Positions 27,146-40,938 of a DNA stretch of 64,000 nucleotides are shown here, in pieces. The stretch comes from Stygiolobus caldivivus. GTDB taxonomy: Archaea > Thermoproteota > Thermoprotei_A > Sulfolobales > Sulfolobaceae. Under the pieces are notes generated by a model. That model worked only from the letters and a program-made list of their open reading frames with translations. It had not been told where the DNA came from and did not search any database. Numbering within the stretch: the stretch's first letter is position 1; each line of letters starts with the position of its first letter. Location of the stretch: the NCBI RefSeq assembly GCF_019704315.1, contig NZ_AP024597.1:1984001-2048000 (forward strand), in the 5' to 3' direction. The position numbers were made by a program, and so were the translations under genes.

Positions 27146-27195
27146 AATCCGTCCTGCGCGGGCTCATCACCTTTCAGCCCTTTCGAGCTTCTTCA

Positions 27196-27199
<4 letters not shown>
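27146..27199 (-). ncRNA. Candidate C/D box guide RNA overlapping the apgM stop codon
   Basis: Minus strand: box C TGATGA (27198-27193), 15 bases, D' CTGA (27177-27174), four bases, C' TGATGA (27169-27164), 12 bases, then a D variant CGGA (27151-27148) followed by a T-rich run. Two perfect C-type boxes with correct spacing make this a good 2'-O-methylation guide candidate. Box C shares the TGA stop codon of apgM, an arrangement known for some archaeal guide RNAs. Guides are the bases before D' and D; I did not identify the targets. Confidence 0.6.
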
Positions 27200-30728
<3,529 letters not shown>

Positions 30729-30790
30729 CTATCTGTCCGCTTAACGGCTCGAATATTAGATATTTAAATACCTAACTAATTTAGTGGTTA

Positions 30791-33700
30791 ATGAGTATAA
30801 ACTTGATTGATATTCCCCCATCTATATATAAGGCGAGCTGTCCTAACTGTGGAGGTGCTATTTCGGCATCTAGGTTAAGCAAGGGTTCAGTATGTACTAG
30901 ATGCTTATCGGATGATGACGTTGAGTTCACAAATTTAAAAGAGTTAATAAATACGTTAAATAAAATAGGCAAGCTAGATAAGCTTACTAAAGCCCATGAG
31001 ATATTATCTGAATTTGAAGTGTTTAGCGATATATTTTTGAAAGCGATAGGTTATCCGCCTTTCGGTCCTCAGAAGAGCTGGATATTAAGGCTCTTGCAAA
31101 ATGATAGTTTTGCAATAATTGCTCCCCCAGGTTTAGGTAAAACCACTTTCGGTTTAATAGCATCTTTATACTATTCGAGTAAGAGCAAAAAGTCGATACT
31201 TATCTTCCCTACTAAAAGCCTTGTGAGGCAAGCTATAGACAAATTATCTACTTTTTCCTCTAAATCCAATCTGGATTCTAAAGTGATCTACTTTCACGCA
31301 GGCCTTACAGAATCTCAAAAGCAAGAGTTAAACAAAAGCTTGTATTCCAATGACTTTGACATTTTTATCTCAACTAACCGGTTTATAATAGATCATATAG
31401 AAGAATTAAGTAATATAAAATACGATTTTTTGTTTGTCGATGATGTAGATACGGCCTTGAAATCAAGCAAGAGTGCTCAATCCGTACTAAGGCTTATAGG
31501 CTTCTCCCAAGAAGCTATGTCAAGAGTTAAAGAATTAATGAAGGTTAAGGACGCTGACGTTCTCTTTTCTGAACTAGAGAAAATAAGAAAGGGGATTTTA
31601 GGCAATAAGGCAGTTGTTTTTTCCTCCGCTACATTGACTAAAGGCAACCCTATTTTCTCCTTATTAATGGGGTTTCGACCAGGTAGTTCCGTCATATATC
31701 TGAGAAAGATAATAGATGCATATGCTGAATTACCGGTAGATGATGACAAAGTCATAAGCTTATTAACGCAAATATTATCTAAATTGGGTAGCGGAGGCTT
31801 AATATTTGTTCCAGTTGATAGAGGCCAAGATTACGCTAAGTTTCTAGCAGAGAAATTATCCGATGAGTTGAATGTAGCGTTGATCACTTCATCGAGTACG
31901 TCAAAGATCGAAGAATTTGCAGAGGGGAAGATTGATGTTCTAATAGGCTCAGCTACGCATTACGGAATTCTGGTTAGAGGTATCGACTTACCATGGCGTA
32001 TCAAATATGCTATATTTGTGGGTATTCCTAAATTTAAGTTTAAAATAGGCGAGACTATAAACCTCGTAACATTAGGTAGAATTTTAAGCATAATTGCTTT
32101 AATTACGAAAGATCAGGATCTAATTAGGTTAGCAGGTCGTGTTAGAGGTAAGCTAAGGAGATTATCACCAGCAGCAATAGCTATGTTAACACAACAGGCT
32201 AGAGAAGGCAAATTAGAAGACGAAATTCTAAATAAGGCTTATGAAGTAGTTAACTCTTTCCTGTCTAATGAAGAAATATTAAGGAAAATAAGCGAACTAG
32301 GGGATTTCGTAATATCTAATGGTAATATACTCATACCTGATTATTTAACTTATATACAAGCAAGCGGTAGAACCTCTAGAATATACGGGGGAGATCTGAC
32401 TACAGGTCTATCAATTTTATTAGTAGATGATAAGAACCTCTTCGAAATCTTTAACAGAAAAATTTCGCTTATCTTAGATGAAATAAACTGGAAAGAGCTT
32501 GATATAAGCTCATGGAAGATAGGGGATACAGATATTCGAGATATTATAGATAATATAAATAATGAAAGGGAAAAGATACTTAAAATAAAAAAGGAGGGAG
32601 GAGATGCAAAACCATTACTGGCTAAAGTTAAGACAGTACTATTTATAGTCGAGTCTCCCAATAAAGCAAAGACAATATCTAACTTCTTCTCTAGGCCTAG
32701 CACTAGGCAAGTAGGGAACCTGCGGGTTTATGAAACCGTTCTAGAAGATAAAGTCTTAATGGTTACTGCTTCGGGTGGCCACGTGTATGACCTTACCACA
32801 GATGATATAGGTATCTATGGTATAGACGTTAAGATAGGGCAGGACGGTTCTGTATTATTTCTGCCATATTATAATACTATCAAGAGGTGTAAAAATGGCC
32901 ATCAATTTACAGATTATACAAAAGGAATTGCATGTCCTAAATGCGGTAGTACAGAAATAGTAGTGGACAAGACTTATACAATAGAAAATTTAAGGCGACT
33001 TGCACTAGAGGTAGACGAAATATTAATAGGTACTGATCCGGACACAGAAGGTGAAAAAATAGCATGGGATCTATATCTTGCATTGAGGCCATATAACAAT
33101 AATATAAAAAGAGCAGAATTCCATGAAGTCACTAGAAGAGCAATAACACAGGCTATATCTAACCCCAGAGAATTTAACGTAAATTTAGTTGAATCACAAA
33201 TAGTAAGAAGGATAGAAGATAGATGGATAGGGTTTAAACTTTCACAAAAAGTACAAACAGATTTTTGGCCTACTTACTGCTCCGAAGAAAAAGAAAAAGC
33301 AAGGAGTAAATATTATAACAAAGATACAGACTGCTCGGAAAATAAAAACCTTAGTGCAGGGAGAGTGCAGACTCCAGTACTTAATTGGATAGTAAAAAGG
33401 TATGATGAATACCAAAAGACAAAAAGTAGGGTATATTTTGGTAAGATAAAAGGTCTAGAGGACATCACATTCTACGTTCCCAAGCAAGAAGGGGTTAGAA
33501 AGAACAACTTAGTTACGGTGACTTTTAATGAGATCAGTGAGGTGATCGAGGATTTTGGCCCCCTACCCCCATACACTACAGATTCACTACTATCAGATTC
33601 CAACCAGTTTTTTGGCCTCTCAGCACCTGATACTATGAGAATAGCTCAGGATCTATTCGAGTTAGGTTTGATAACATATCACAGGACTGATAGTATCAGG

Positions 33701-34531
33701 ATTTCAAACGTAGGTATATCGATTGCTGAGAACTACCTTAAGCAAATTATAGGTCAAGAATACGATAAGGTGTTTAAGCCTAGGACTTGGGGAGAAGGCG
33801 GAGCTCATGAGGGGATTAGACCTACGAAACCATTAGATGTGGATCAGTTGAGATTAATGATCGAGGACGGTGAATTGGAATTAGCTAAACCCCTTTCCTC
33901 AAACCACTTTAAGGTTTATGATATAATTTTTAGGAGGTTCATCTCTAGCCAACTAATCCCCTTAAAAGTCAGAAAAGAAGTAATAAAATTTGAAATAAAG
34001 GACGACGAAGGTAATATAATTCCATTAGAGCAAAATACTATGGAATTAATTACTGAATACTCCTTACCTATTCAAGTTGGCAATATTACAAAGTTTATTT
34101 ACCAGCCTGTGAGACGCTTGTCTAAGCCTTTACTCCCCAGGTTAAAAGAGAGTGGATGTGACAATCTTCCGTGTGATTTTAGTTTATCCTTGGAAGGCTC
34201 GTTTTTAAGGAGCAAGGTAAACTTATATACTCAAGCTGATTTGGTCATAGAAATGAAAAACAAAGAGATAGGTAGACCGAGCACTTATGCTACTATTATT
34301 AATACTATTTTGAAAAGACGTTATGCTATAGAGAGCAAGAAAACAAAGAAAATGATCCCTACTTCATTAGGAAAAGCTGTAAATAAGTATTTAAATGAAA
34401 AGTACGGTAATTTTGTATCAGAAGAAAGAACAAGAAAATTACTTCAGTTGATGGATATGATTGAGGCTGGAAAGGAAAGATACGATAATGTGCTAAAGCA
34501 AATATATGACGAAATAAATGAAATAAGGTGA
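30791..34531 (+). CDS. topR1: Reverse gyrase, TopR1 type
   Basis: 1246 residues. N-terminal zinc finger CPNC...CTRC (16-38), helicase-like half with Walker A PPGLGKTT (about 112-119) and DDVD in motif II, then a topoisomerase IA half starting near residue 615 (VESPNKAKTI), second zinc finger CKNGHQF/CPKC, and the active-site Tyr in GLITYHRTDS (about 961). Adds positive supercoils and is the hallmark of hyperthermophiles. Linkage to cdc48 corresponds to TopR1 of Saccharolobus rather than TopR2. Confidence 0.96.
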   Translation: MSINLIDIPPSIYKASCPNCGGAISASRLSKGSVCTRCLSDDDVEFTNLKELINTLNKIGKLDKLTKAHEILSEFEVFSDIFLKAIGYPPFGPQKSWILRLLQNDSFAIIAPPGLGKTTFGLIASLYYSSKSKKSILIFPTKSLVRQAIDKLSTFSSKSNLDSKVIYFHAGLTESQKQELNKSLYSNDFDIFISTNRFIIDHIEELSNIKYDFLFVDDVDTALKSSKSAQSVLRLIGFSQEAMSRVKELMKVKDADVLFSELEKIRKGILGNKAVVFSSATLTKGNPIFSLLMGFRPGSSVIYLRKIIDAYAELPVDDDKVISLLTQILSKLGSGGLIFVPVDRGQDYAKFLAEKLSDELNVALITSSSTSKIEEFAEGKIDVLIGSATHYGILVRGIDLPWRIKYAIFVGIPKFKFKIGETINLVTLGRILSIIALITKDQDLIRLAGRVRGKLRRLSPAAIAMLTQQAREGKLEDEILNKAYEVVNSFLSNEEILRKISELGDFVISNGNILIPDYLTYIQASGRTSRIYGGDLTTGLSILLVDDKNLFEIFNRKISLILDEINWKELDISSWKIGDTDIRDIIDNINNEREKILKIKKEGGDAKPLLAKVKTVLFIVESPNKAKTISNFFSRPSTRQVGNLRVYETVLEDKVLMVTASGGHVYDLTTDDIGIYGIDVKIGQDGSVLFLPYYNTIKRCKNGHQFTDYTKGIACPKCGSTEIVVDKTYTIENLRRLALEVDEILIGTDPDTEGEKIAWDLYLALRPYNNNIKRAEFHEVTRRAITQAISNPREFNVNLVESQIVRRIEDRWIGFKLSQKVQTDFWPTYCSEEKEKARSKYYNKDTDCSENKNLSAGRVQTPVLNWIVKRYDEYQKTKSRVYFGKIKGLEDITFYVPKQEGVRKNNLVTVTFNEISEVIEDFGPLPPYTTDSLLSDSNQFFGLSAPDTMRIAQDLFELGLITYHRTDSIRISNVGISIAENYLKQIIGQEYDKVFKPRTWGEGGAHEGIRPTKPLDVDQLRLMIEDGELELAKPLSSNHFKVYDIIFRRFISSQLIPLKVRKEVIKFEIKDDEGNIIPLEQNTMELITEYSLPIQVGNITKFIYQPVRRLSKPLLPRLKESGCDNLPCDFSLSLEGSFLRSKVNLYTQADLVIEMKNKEIGRPSTYATIINTILKRRYAIESKKTKKMIPTSLGKAVNKYLNEKYGNFVSEERTRKLLQLMDMIEAGKERYDNVLKQIYDEINEIR

Positions 34532-34537
34532 ATATTG

Positions 34538-35437
34538 ATGCTTATAGGACTGTTGCATTTAAAACTCAGAGAGGCCAGCAAAAAAGCTAACATTGAGAAG
34601 GCTAGAAAGTTAATCAAAGATGCTAAAGAAAGAGGTGCGAAATTAGTCATACTCCCTTCTTTGTTTCCGGTAGGTAATGTTTTCGAGATCTATGAGAATG
34701 ACAAGAAGTCAAAAAGTATCATCAGAAATCTATCAGAAAAAATACCCGGTTCTATTACAGATACGTTAATAAATCTGGCTACAGAGGGCGAAATACATTT
34801 AATAGCGGGACCTATACTAGAACAAGCAGGTCCTAAAGTTTTTCTAACAACACTAATTATTTCTCCTCAAGGAGAAATAGTGGGTAAATATAGAAAAGTT
34901 ATAGTGTCAGAGAGAGACGTAAGATTAGGAATATCGTCGGGTAAGGAACCAGTATTTATGTCTCTTGATAAAAGGTATGGAATATTAGCTGAGGACGACA
35001 TTTTCTCACCAGAAATAAATAGAGTATTGGCCCTAGGTAATGCCTCAGCAGTTATAGGTTCCATAAAAGCTTACTCTAGGGGATACGATGTAGTCAAGAA
35101 TGTAGCTATCACGAGAACTTTAGAGAACGGAATACCGTATATATTAGTGGGAGAAGTAATAGAAGACGAAAATGGAGATATAATTGGTTCGTCACCAACT
35201 TTTGTGACAAGTACTAACTCCCTTATTTATAAACAAGCAGAGGAAGAAGATAGTGTATTGTATGTAGAAACTACCGTTCTAATGCAAGAAAGTTCAAAAG
35301 ACCGCATAGGTAAGATAAATAACATCGAAACAATTCTTCAAGGTCTATGTAAAAATATAAAGAAAATGAGATCAGTAGAAAGGAAGAGGTTAAGTCAGGG
35401 AGATAAAGCAGAAAAAGAAGAAGAGGAAGAAGAATAA
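34538..35437 (+). CDS. Nitrilase-superfamily protein without the catalytic triad
   Basis: About 299 residues from ATG 34538 (TTG 34535 is possible; GGTGA ribosome-binding site at 34527-34531). The carbon-nitrogen hydrolase fold is clear, but two of the three catalytic residues are gone: the Glu position reads LPSLFP (Ser), the Lys is kept in YRKVIV, and the nucleophilic Cys position reads LAEDDIFSPE (Glu). A run of Glu ends the protein. It is likely a binding or regulatory protein. It starts just after topR1 and is probably co-transcribed. Confidence 0.8.
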   Translation: MLIGLLHLKLREASKKANIEKARKLIKDAKERGAKLVILPSLFPVGNVFEIYENDKKSKSIIRNLSEKIPGSITDTLINLATEGEIHLIAGPILEQAGPKVFLTTLIISPQGEIVGKYRKVIVSERDVRLGISSGKEPVFMSLDKRYGILAEDDIFSPEINRVLALGNASAVIGSIKAYSRGYDVVKNVAITRTLENGIPYILVGEVIEDENGDIIGSSPTFVTSTNSLIYKQAEEEDSVLYVETTVLMQESSKDRIGKINNIETILQGLCKNIKKMRSVERKRLSQGDKAEKEEEEEE

Positions 35438-35479
35438 TAATTAAAAAAGTTTATTTTATCAGATGGAAATAATAAAATT

Positions 35480-35806
35480 TTATGAATTTGTTACATATAC
35501 TACGGTTCTTCTATTTTTGACAGCCTGAGATATCATGCCTTGCCTCTCAAGCTCTTCTAGGATTTTCTTAGCTACGCTAATGTTAACATTAATCTTATTA
35601 GCGAGCACATAAGGTGTAATAATCTTCTCCCTTTTAAGCTCGTCTTGGACTTTATTTATAGTGTCTTTATCTACTGTAATAGCTTTTGAAGTAACTTCTT
35701 TTCCGGTTTTAGAAGTTTTCTTCTGGCCTTTTTTCTGTACTTCTTCTTGTTGTTTCTTCAATTTTTTCTCTATGTTACTAATTGGTTTTTTACTCGCACC
35801 ACCCAT
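35480..35806 (-). CDS. rps25e: Small ribosomal subunit protein eS25
   Basis: 108 residues. Lys-rich N-terminus (MGGASKKPISNIEKKLKKQ) and a winged-helix domain with EKIITPYVLANKINVNISVAKKILEELERQGMI, the S25e pattern. Convergent to the nitrilase-like gene and divergent from the TrmB regulator with about 50 bases between the starts. Confidence 0.94.
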   Translation of the reverse strand: MGGASKKPISNIEKKLKKQQEEVQKKGQKKTSKTGKEVTSKAITVDKDTINKVQDELKREKIITPYVLANKINVNISVAKKILEELERQGMISQAVKNRRTVVYVTNS

Positions 35807-35858
35807 CCAATTCCCACTAATTTTAAGTTAGTATTTTGTAAGTATTAAACGTTACTTG

Positions 35859-36608
35859 ATGAATCAAGATCTACCTATTGACGAAATAATAGGAAGAATT
35901 AGTAAGTTAGCTTCAGGGTTAGGAATAAGCAGGAATGAATTGAAAGTTTATTTCCTACTCTTAATGAAAGGTAAAATGACAGCCAAAGAGCTATCTGACA
36001 ATCTCGGAGTTTCGTATACCAAAATTTACCCTGTTCTGTCAAAATTAGAGAGTAGAGGCTGGGTGAAAAGAGTAGGTAAAAAACCTGCAATGTTTGCTGC
36101 AAATTCTTTAGTTGACGTTTGGTCTACTGTAAAAAAGAATATACTAGAATCAGTGGAGAAAATAGAGAAAGATGTTATTACTCCGTTATCTCTACTGTTT
36201 TCGTCTCAGCCCTCTCTTTATAACATTATACTTTTGCCTCCCGAGAGCCTGCAAAATACGCTCCAGCAAATACTAAAAGAGCAATCAACTATATTCTATT
36301 TAGCTATTTCTTTCGAGGAATTATTAAACGATGAAATATTGAAACTTCTCGAGGCAAATGCTTATAAAAGTGATGTCAAGTTAATACTGACTAGGCCTAG
36401 AGAAATCCCCCCCGTTATTAACTTTAAAGTAAATGAGTCAATGTTTGGGAGCGGAGTAGTGACGAATAGGTCAATTATGTTAATAATTAAATCATCTGAA
36501 GGTGTACTCTTCGGGCTTTATTCTACCCACGTCTACTTTGTAGAGATAGGAAAAGTTTACTTTAACTATTTATGGGAAAGGTCTAGTAAACAAGGGAATA
36601 ACGCTTAA
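35859..36608 (+). CDS. TrmB-family transcriptional regulator
   Basis: 249 residues from ATG 35859. N-terminal winged helix (about 17-75: RNELKVYFLLLMKGKMTAKELSDNLGVSY...KLESRGWVKRV) is the TrmB pattern, followed by a coiled linker and a C-terminal domain of unknown ligand. TrmB proteins commonly control sugar uptake, but no transporter is nearby. A 49-residue RHH gene follows after 35 bases. Confidence 0.82.
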   Translation: MNQDLPIDEIIGRISKLASGLGISRNELKVYFLLLMKGKMTAKELSDNLGVSYTKIYPVLSKLESRGWVKRVGKKPAMFAANSLVDVWSTVKKNILESVEKIEKDVITPLSLLFSSQPSLYNIILLPPESLQNTLQQILKEQSTIFYLAISFEELLNDEILKLLEANAYKSDVKLILTRPREIPPVINFKVNESMFGSGVVTNRSIMLIIKSSEGVLFGLYSTHVYFVEIGKVYFNYLWERSSKQGNNA

Positions 36609-36643
36609 AAATAGTATGACAAGAATAATGCTAATTGACCATT

Positions 36644-36793
36644 ATGAGAATAATAACTGTAAAGCTACCTGAACAGTTCCTAGAAGCTATTGATGAGTTA
36701 GTAAATACTGGAAGATATACTTCAAGAAGTGAAGTAATTAGGGCTGCTCTAAATGACTTTATTAGGAAAGAACTGTGGATAGAAAATGGATAA
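36644..36793 (+). CDS. Small ribbon-helix-helix (CopG-like) DNA-binding protein
   Basis: 49 residues starting at ATG 36644. The sequence has an N-terminal beta strand ([15 protein letters not shown]), a first helix, then [19 protein letters not shown], the canonical ribbon-helix-helix pattern; it ends RKELWIENG. Such proteins bind DNA as dimers and often repress their own promoter. No toxin gene is adjacent, so an antitoxin role is not supported. It sits between the TrmB regulator and trmI on the same strand. Confidence 0.8.
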   Translation: MRIITVKLPEQFLEAIDELVNTGRYTSRSEVIRAALNDFIRKELWIENG

Positions 36794-36879
36794 AATGTGA
36801 TGAAAGCTGGTATTTTTGAATCGATGAAATCCGACATCAGAGCTGATTTTTAAATTTAATAATCTTTTCTTAATTCGAT

Positions 36880-37653
36880 ATGCCATTAAAAGAAGGCGAT
36901 ACGGTAGTTATATGGATTGACCCAAAAAGAATATACCTCGTAAGGTTGGAAAAAGGGAAAAAATTCGGCTCAGATAAGGGATCTATCGATCTATCACAAC
37001 TGGAAGGACTGGAGTACGGCTCATCAATAACACTATCCACCGGTTCAAAGGCTTATTTATTAAAACCTACACCGTTAGATGCATACAACGGTTTACGAAG
37101 ACCATCTCAAGTACTATATCCTAAAGACATTTCATATATGATTTATGTATCTGGAATTAAAGAAGGTGATAAGGTCGTAGAAGCAGGTACTGGATCGGGG
37201 TTTCTAACAATATCTTTAGCATATGTAGTAGGAGATAAAGGAAAAGTAATAACCTATGATATTAGAGAAGATATGCAAGAAGTCGCAAAACGAAATATAT
37301 CTTTTATGGGGCTCCAAAGTAGAGTCGACTTCAAAATAAAAGACATCCGAGAAGGGATAGACGAGACTGACGTTGATGCAATTTTTCTGGATATGCCTGA
37401 TCCATGGAAAACAATCCCCCATGCCTATAGTTCTCTTAAACCTTCAGGTAGCATTCTGATTTTTGTGCCAACTGTTAATCAAGTAGAAAAATCAGTATTA
37501 CAAATGAGGCAGTTCGACTTTGTTGATATCCATGCTGAAGAACTAATAGTTAGAGAATATCAGGTAAAAGAAAACGCTACAAGGCCTAAAAATATAGGTG
37601 TAGTCCATACAGGTTTTATAATTAGGGCGAGGAAATCAATAAAAGGGAGTTAA
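36880..37653 (+). CDS. trmI: tRNA (adenine-N1)-methyltransferase TrmI
   Basis: 257 residues. Makes m1A at positions 57/58 of tRNA. N-terminal small beta domain, then the Rossmann fold with [16 protein letters not shown] (about 94-109), YDIREDM, and the catalytic motif [13 protein letters not shown]-like segment [12 protein letters not shown] is also typical. TATA-like TTTAAATTTAATA lies about 25 bases upstream. Confidence 0.94.
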   Translation: MPLKEGDTVVIWIDPKRIYLVRLEKGKKFGSDKGSIDLSQLEGLEYGSSITLSTGSKAYLLKPTPLDAYNGLRRPSQVLYPKDISYMIYVSGIKEGDKVVEAGTGSGFLTISLAYVVGDKGKVITYDIREDMQEVAKRNISFMGLQSRVDFKIKDIREGIDETDVDAIFLDMPDPWKTIPHAYSSLKPSGSILIFVPTVNQVEKSVLQMRQFDFVDIHAEELIVREYQVKENATRPKNIGVVHTGFIIRARKSIKGS

Positions 37654-37670
37654 TTAATAAATAAGTCAGG

Positions 37671-38000
37671 ATGTCTTCAAAACTAGCCACTTATGCGAAC
37701 CTTATAGTAAGATATGAGAACCAATTAAAAGATACAGAAAAGAGGACTGCAGAGGATGGTAAGAAAATAGTACTAATGGCGGAAAACCTTTCCTCTCAAT
37801 TTAGGAATGTAGCGGAACAAGTAGTCTCCCAAATCTTCACGGAAATAGACCAGACCTACTCATCTCAAATACAACAACTTTCAAAAAAATACTTCGAAGA
37901 AAGAGAAAAAGAAATAGAAAAAATAAAAAAACAAGCACAAAAAAACGTAAATAAAGCGGTAGATTTCGTAATTGCTAAACTCTTGGAGGTATATAAGTAA
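37671..38000 (+). CDS. A-type ATP synthase peripheral stalk subunit
   Basis: 109 residues, nearly all helical coiled coil with many Glu and Lys (EREKEIEKIKKQAQKNVNKAVDFVIAKLLEVYK). Such subunits (H or G type) pair with subunit E in the peripheral stalk. It ends directly before the subunit C gene, with no bases between, so it is part of an ATP synthase transcript; the remaining subunits are outside the window. Confidence 0.75.
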   Translation: MSSKLATYANLIVRYENQLKDTEKRTAEDGKKIVLMAENLSSQFRNVAEQVVSQIFTEIDQTYSSQIQQLSKKYFEEREKEIEKIKKQAQKNVNKAVDFVIAKLLEVYK

Positions 38001-38981
38001 ATGAGTCTTGCGTATACCACTGCTCTAACACGCGTATATAAAAGCCAGATCCTCACAACAGGGACTGTTAATGAACTATTAGAAGCCGATAACTGGAAAG
38101 ATGTAGTTAATATATTAAAAGAGAAAGGAATTATTTCTGAAGTACCTCAGACGCTCACTGATTTCCAGATTTACATGAAAAACAGGTCGTTACAAATATT
38201 ATCGACCTTAAGAAATTATACACTGTCTAATAAGATATCTTCATCTATAATAGATCTCTACAAATACTTAATAGAACTTGACGATATCGAGGCTATTATT
38301 TCTTCGGCCTTAACGCGGAGTTTAAGCTTTCAGGTTTACTTACTAAAGGACTTGTCAGATTTAAAGCCCCAGTCTCTAGAAGACGTAGTATCGTCACTGA
38401 ATGGTGTAGAAAGAGAAGGATTAGAATTTGCAATAGAGAGGTCACATAATAAGACCCCCTCAGAAGTTAACACTTATTTAGAATATTATTTTATATACAA
38501 AATATCATCAATTGTTGAAACATTCAAAGGGGACTGGATCTCTAAAGCCAAAGAAATTATATGCGGTTATAAGGATTATTATTCTGCCCTTCTAGCATAT
38601 AAATTACATGAACAAGTAGAATCTATATGTAGAATGACTAAGGAAATGATAAGAGATATTGCAAACTCCACCTCAAAACAAGAGGTCATAGATATTTTAT
38701 CAAGGTCTCCCTACGGTAAAAACATAACATCTGATGATGTATACTACGCATTTGCCAACTTTAAGAGAATTGCGAGAATTGAAGCGAGAAAAGCAGCCCT
38801 TAGTGCATTTATGGGTTCTCCCTTTACGCCAGTTACTGTTATGGCACTAGCTGAACTTATTAGATTAGACACTGAAGACATCATAACTATTACTAACGGT
38901 CTTGCATTAGTGAGAAATGGTGAAAATAGACAGAAAATAATAGAAGACATTAAGAGCCTACTTTCCTTTGAGCTCATCTAA
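38001..38981 (+). CDS. atpC: A-type ATP synthase subunit C
   Basis: 326 residues of the V-ATPase d / A-ATPase C family: all-helical with AYTTALTRVYKSQILT at the N-terminus, LYKYLIELDDIEAIIS in the middle and NFKRIARIEARKAALSAFMGSPFTPVTVMALAELI near the end. It sits as a funnel between the central rotor stalk and the c-ring. Tail-to-tail overlap of 24 bases with the next minus-strand gene. Confidence 0.9.
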   Translation: MSLAYTTALTRVYKSQILTTGTVNELLEADNWKDVVNILKEKGIISEVPQTLTDFQIYMKNRSLQILSTLRNYTLSNKISSSIIDLYKYLIELDDIEAIISSALTRSLSFQVYLLKDLSDLKPQSLEDVVSSLNGVEREGLEFAIERSHNKTPSEVNTYLEYYFIYKISSIVETFKGDWISKAKEIICGYKDYYSALLAYKLHEQVESICRMTKEMIRDIANSTSKQEVIDILSRSPYGKNITSDDVYYAFANFKRIARIEARKAALSAFMGSPFTPVTVMALAELIRLDTEDIITITNGLALVRNGENRQKIIEDIKSLLSFELI

Positions 38982-39293
38982 AATTTTTTTATCAATTATG
39001 TACCCACCATCAATGTCCCTAATAATAGTATAATCAGGTATCTCTGGAGGGTCAGGCATCTCCATAATGGGCTTTTCCTTGCCTAGGTAAATCCACTTGA
39101 GCCTCCCTCCGAACTTTTCCAACTTATACCAATATTTACCTATATATACATATTTTCTCCCATCCTTATATACCAAATGATAGGGTTTTAAATACACACC
39201 ATATTCTTTTATCTTGCTATTATACTCATATACTCTAGATTTTAATTTTGAGAGAATTTCATCAAAGACTTTTTCTGGTACTTTCACTAACAT
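38958..39293 (-). CDS. Conserved-looking protein of unknown function
   Basis: 111 residues, no membrane segment, rich in Tyr and Lys. The middle reads YHLVYKDGRKYVYIGKYWYKLE, a beta-hairpin type pattern, followed by a Pro-rich PDPPEIPDYTI. I recognise no family. Its length, good codon usage and its own intergenic region (58 bases to the divergent aldo/keto reductase gene) support a real gene. Confidence 0.6.
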   Translation of the reverse strand: MLVKVPEKVFDEILSKLKSRVYEYNSKIKEYGVYLKPYHLVYKDGRKYVYIGKYWYKLEKFGGRLKWIYLGKEKPIMEMPDPPEIPDYTIIRDIDGGYIIDKKILDELKGK

Positions 39294-39351
39294 TAGCTAT
39301 TTATCATTTTTTACTCTCAAAAATTATATCTGTTTTTAGTAGGGTATTAAT

Positions 39352-40320
39352 ATGAATCTAAGACGCATAAATAATACACTTGAAGTATCTGAAATAGGAT
39401 TGGGCTTATGGAGTATAGTGACAGATGAATGGGGAGCTAACATAAATAAGGCAGAAGAGTTACTAAGAAAAGCGTACGAATTAGGCATAAACTTCTTTGA
39501 TACAGCCGACGTATATGGGAAAGGATTAGGGGAACAAATATTAGGGAAGATTTTTTCCACTAAGAGAGATAGAGTTATAATACTTACTAAAATCGGGCTA
39601 GATTTTTATAATAAACAAAAGCCAATAGGAAATTACAACTTAGATTACCTTGATTTTGCTTTTAGGCAAAGTCTAGAAAGATTAAAGACTGATTATATTG
39701 ACATACTAATGCTGCATAACCCTAAGGGTAACGATATAAGAAATAAGGAAGTATTTGACTTTCTAACGAGCCTAAAGAAAGACGGTAAAGTTAGAATGAT
39801 CGGAGTAGCATTAGGACCCACTTTAGGCTGGGGAGAAGAGGGACTAGACGCAATTAAGATGGGATACGAATCGTTAGAATATATTTACAACCTGATAGAA
39901 GTCAAACCTGGAATAGACTTTCTCAATTACGATATAGGCCACTTTATCAGAGTCCCTCACGCTTCTGACGCGTTAAATGAAGATAAATGGCCTGTAGTTT
40001 ACGATCCTAAACTACACAGACATTTTAAAGATATAAACTGGATAAATAGGGCAGTAGAGATCTCTAAGTATCTCATACCATTTGCAAGGAAAAAGAACAT
40101 GAAACTTTCTCAGCTTGCGCTTAAATTTATCTTATACAATAAGAAAGTTTCATCAGTCATACCTAATATAACTAATGAAATAGAATTAAGAGAGTTTACT
40201 GCAGTAGAAAACATGCCAGATCTAGATGAGAGTGACTATAGTTATTTGGTCTCTTTTTATGAAAAATACTTTAAGGAACTAAATGAAGAAAGTATAGAAG
40301 AAACTAAAAGGTATAAATAA
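39352..40320 (+). CDS. Aldo/keto reductase
   Basis: 322 residues. NAD(P)H-dependent reductase fold: [19 protein letters not shown] contains the catalytic Asp and Tyr, LTKIGL the Lys, and LMLHNPKG the His. The C-terminal [16 protein letters not shown] is the cofactor loop. The substrate is not evident. Monocistronic; convergent with rdgB. Confidence 0.9.
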   Translation: MNLRRINNTLEVSEIGLGLWSIVTDEWGANINKAEELLRKAYELGINFFDTADVYGKGLGEQILGKIFSTKRDRVIILTKIGLDFYNKQKPIGNYNLDYLDFAFRQSLERLKTDYIDILMLHNPKGNDIRNKEVFDFLTSLKKDGKVRMIGVALGPTLGWGEEGLDAIKMGYESLEYIYNLIEVKPGIDFLNYDIGHFIRVPHASDALNEDKWPVVYDPKLHRHFKDINWINRAVEISKYLIPFARKKNMKLSQLALKFILYNKKVSSVIPNITNEIELREFTAVENMPDLDESDYSYLVSFYEKYFKELNEESIEETKRYK

Positions 40321-40347
40321 TTTTTCCCTATTCTTAATATTTCTCTA

Positions 40348-40938
40348 TTACTGATTTGTATAATATTCTAAAAATGCTTTAAAAGCCTTAGACCTATGCG
40401 AGTACCTATTTTTTTCCTCTGTAGACATTTCAGCAAAAGTCCGTGATTCCCCTTCTGGGATAAATATTGGATCAAACCCAAACCCTTTTTCTCCCCTTAT
40501 CGTATCGCTTATTCTTCCGTTAACAGTTCCGTTAAATAATAGTTGCCTTGCCTCGTCGATATAACACAAAGAGGTTTTAAAGTAAGCTGATCTATCGTTC
40601 TTACCTTCAAGGAGTTTTAGAATACCTTCTAAACCTAATTTTCTCCTTACGTAATTAGTGTAGGGCCCAGGGAAATCATTTAGTGACTTAATGAATAAAC
40701 CGCTGTCCTCAACTATCAAAGGTCTCTTTACGAGTTGAAATATAACAATTGCGGAGTACCTAACTACTTCCTCTAATGTATCTGCTTGTATTTCAAGTTT
40801 AGGTATCTTCAACCATTCTAATTCTACTTTATAATCCTTAGCTATTTCTGCTATTTCCTTGTACTTATTTTCATTGGAAGTTACTAATAATATAGAGTTC
40901 TTTAATGCACTACTTATTGTTCTTTCTCCGTTCTTCAA
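40348..40938 (-). CDS. rdgB: XTP/dITP pyrophosphatase (RdgB/Ham1)
   Basis: 196 residues. Removes non-canonical purine nucleoside triphosphates. Signature stretches: VTSNENKYKEI, LIVEDSGLFIKSLNDFPGPYTNYV and EKGFGFDPIF, with MSTEEKNRYSHRSKAF. The first eleven residues look added relative to the family, so ATGs inside might be used; the start overlaps bud32 by 29 bases. Confidence 0.93.
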   Translation of the reverse strand: MKNGERTISSALKNSILLVTSNENKYKEIAEIAKDYKVELEWLKIPKLEIQADTLEEVVRYSAIVIFQLVKRPLIVEDSGLFIKSLNDFPGPYTNYVRRKLGLEGILKLLEGKNDRSAYFKTSLCYIDEARQLLFNGTVNGRISDTIRGEKGFGFDPIFIPEGESRTFAEMSTEEKNRYSHRSKAFKAFLEYYTNQ

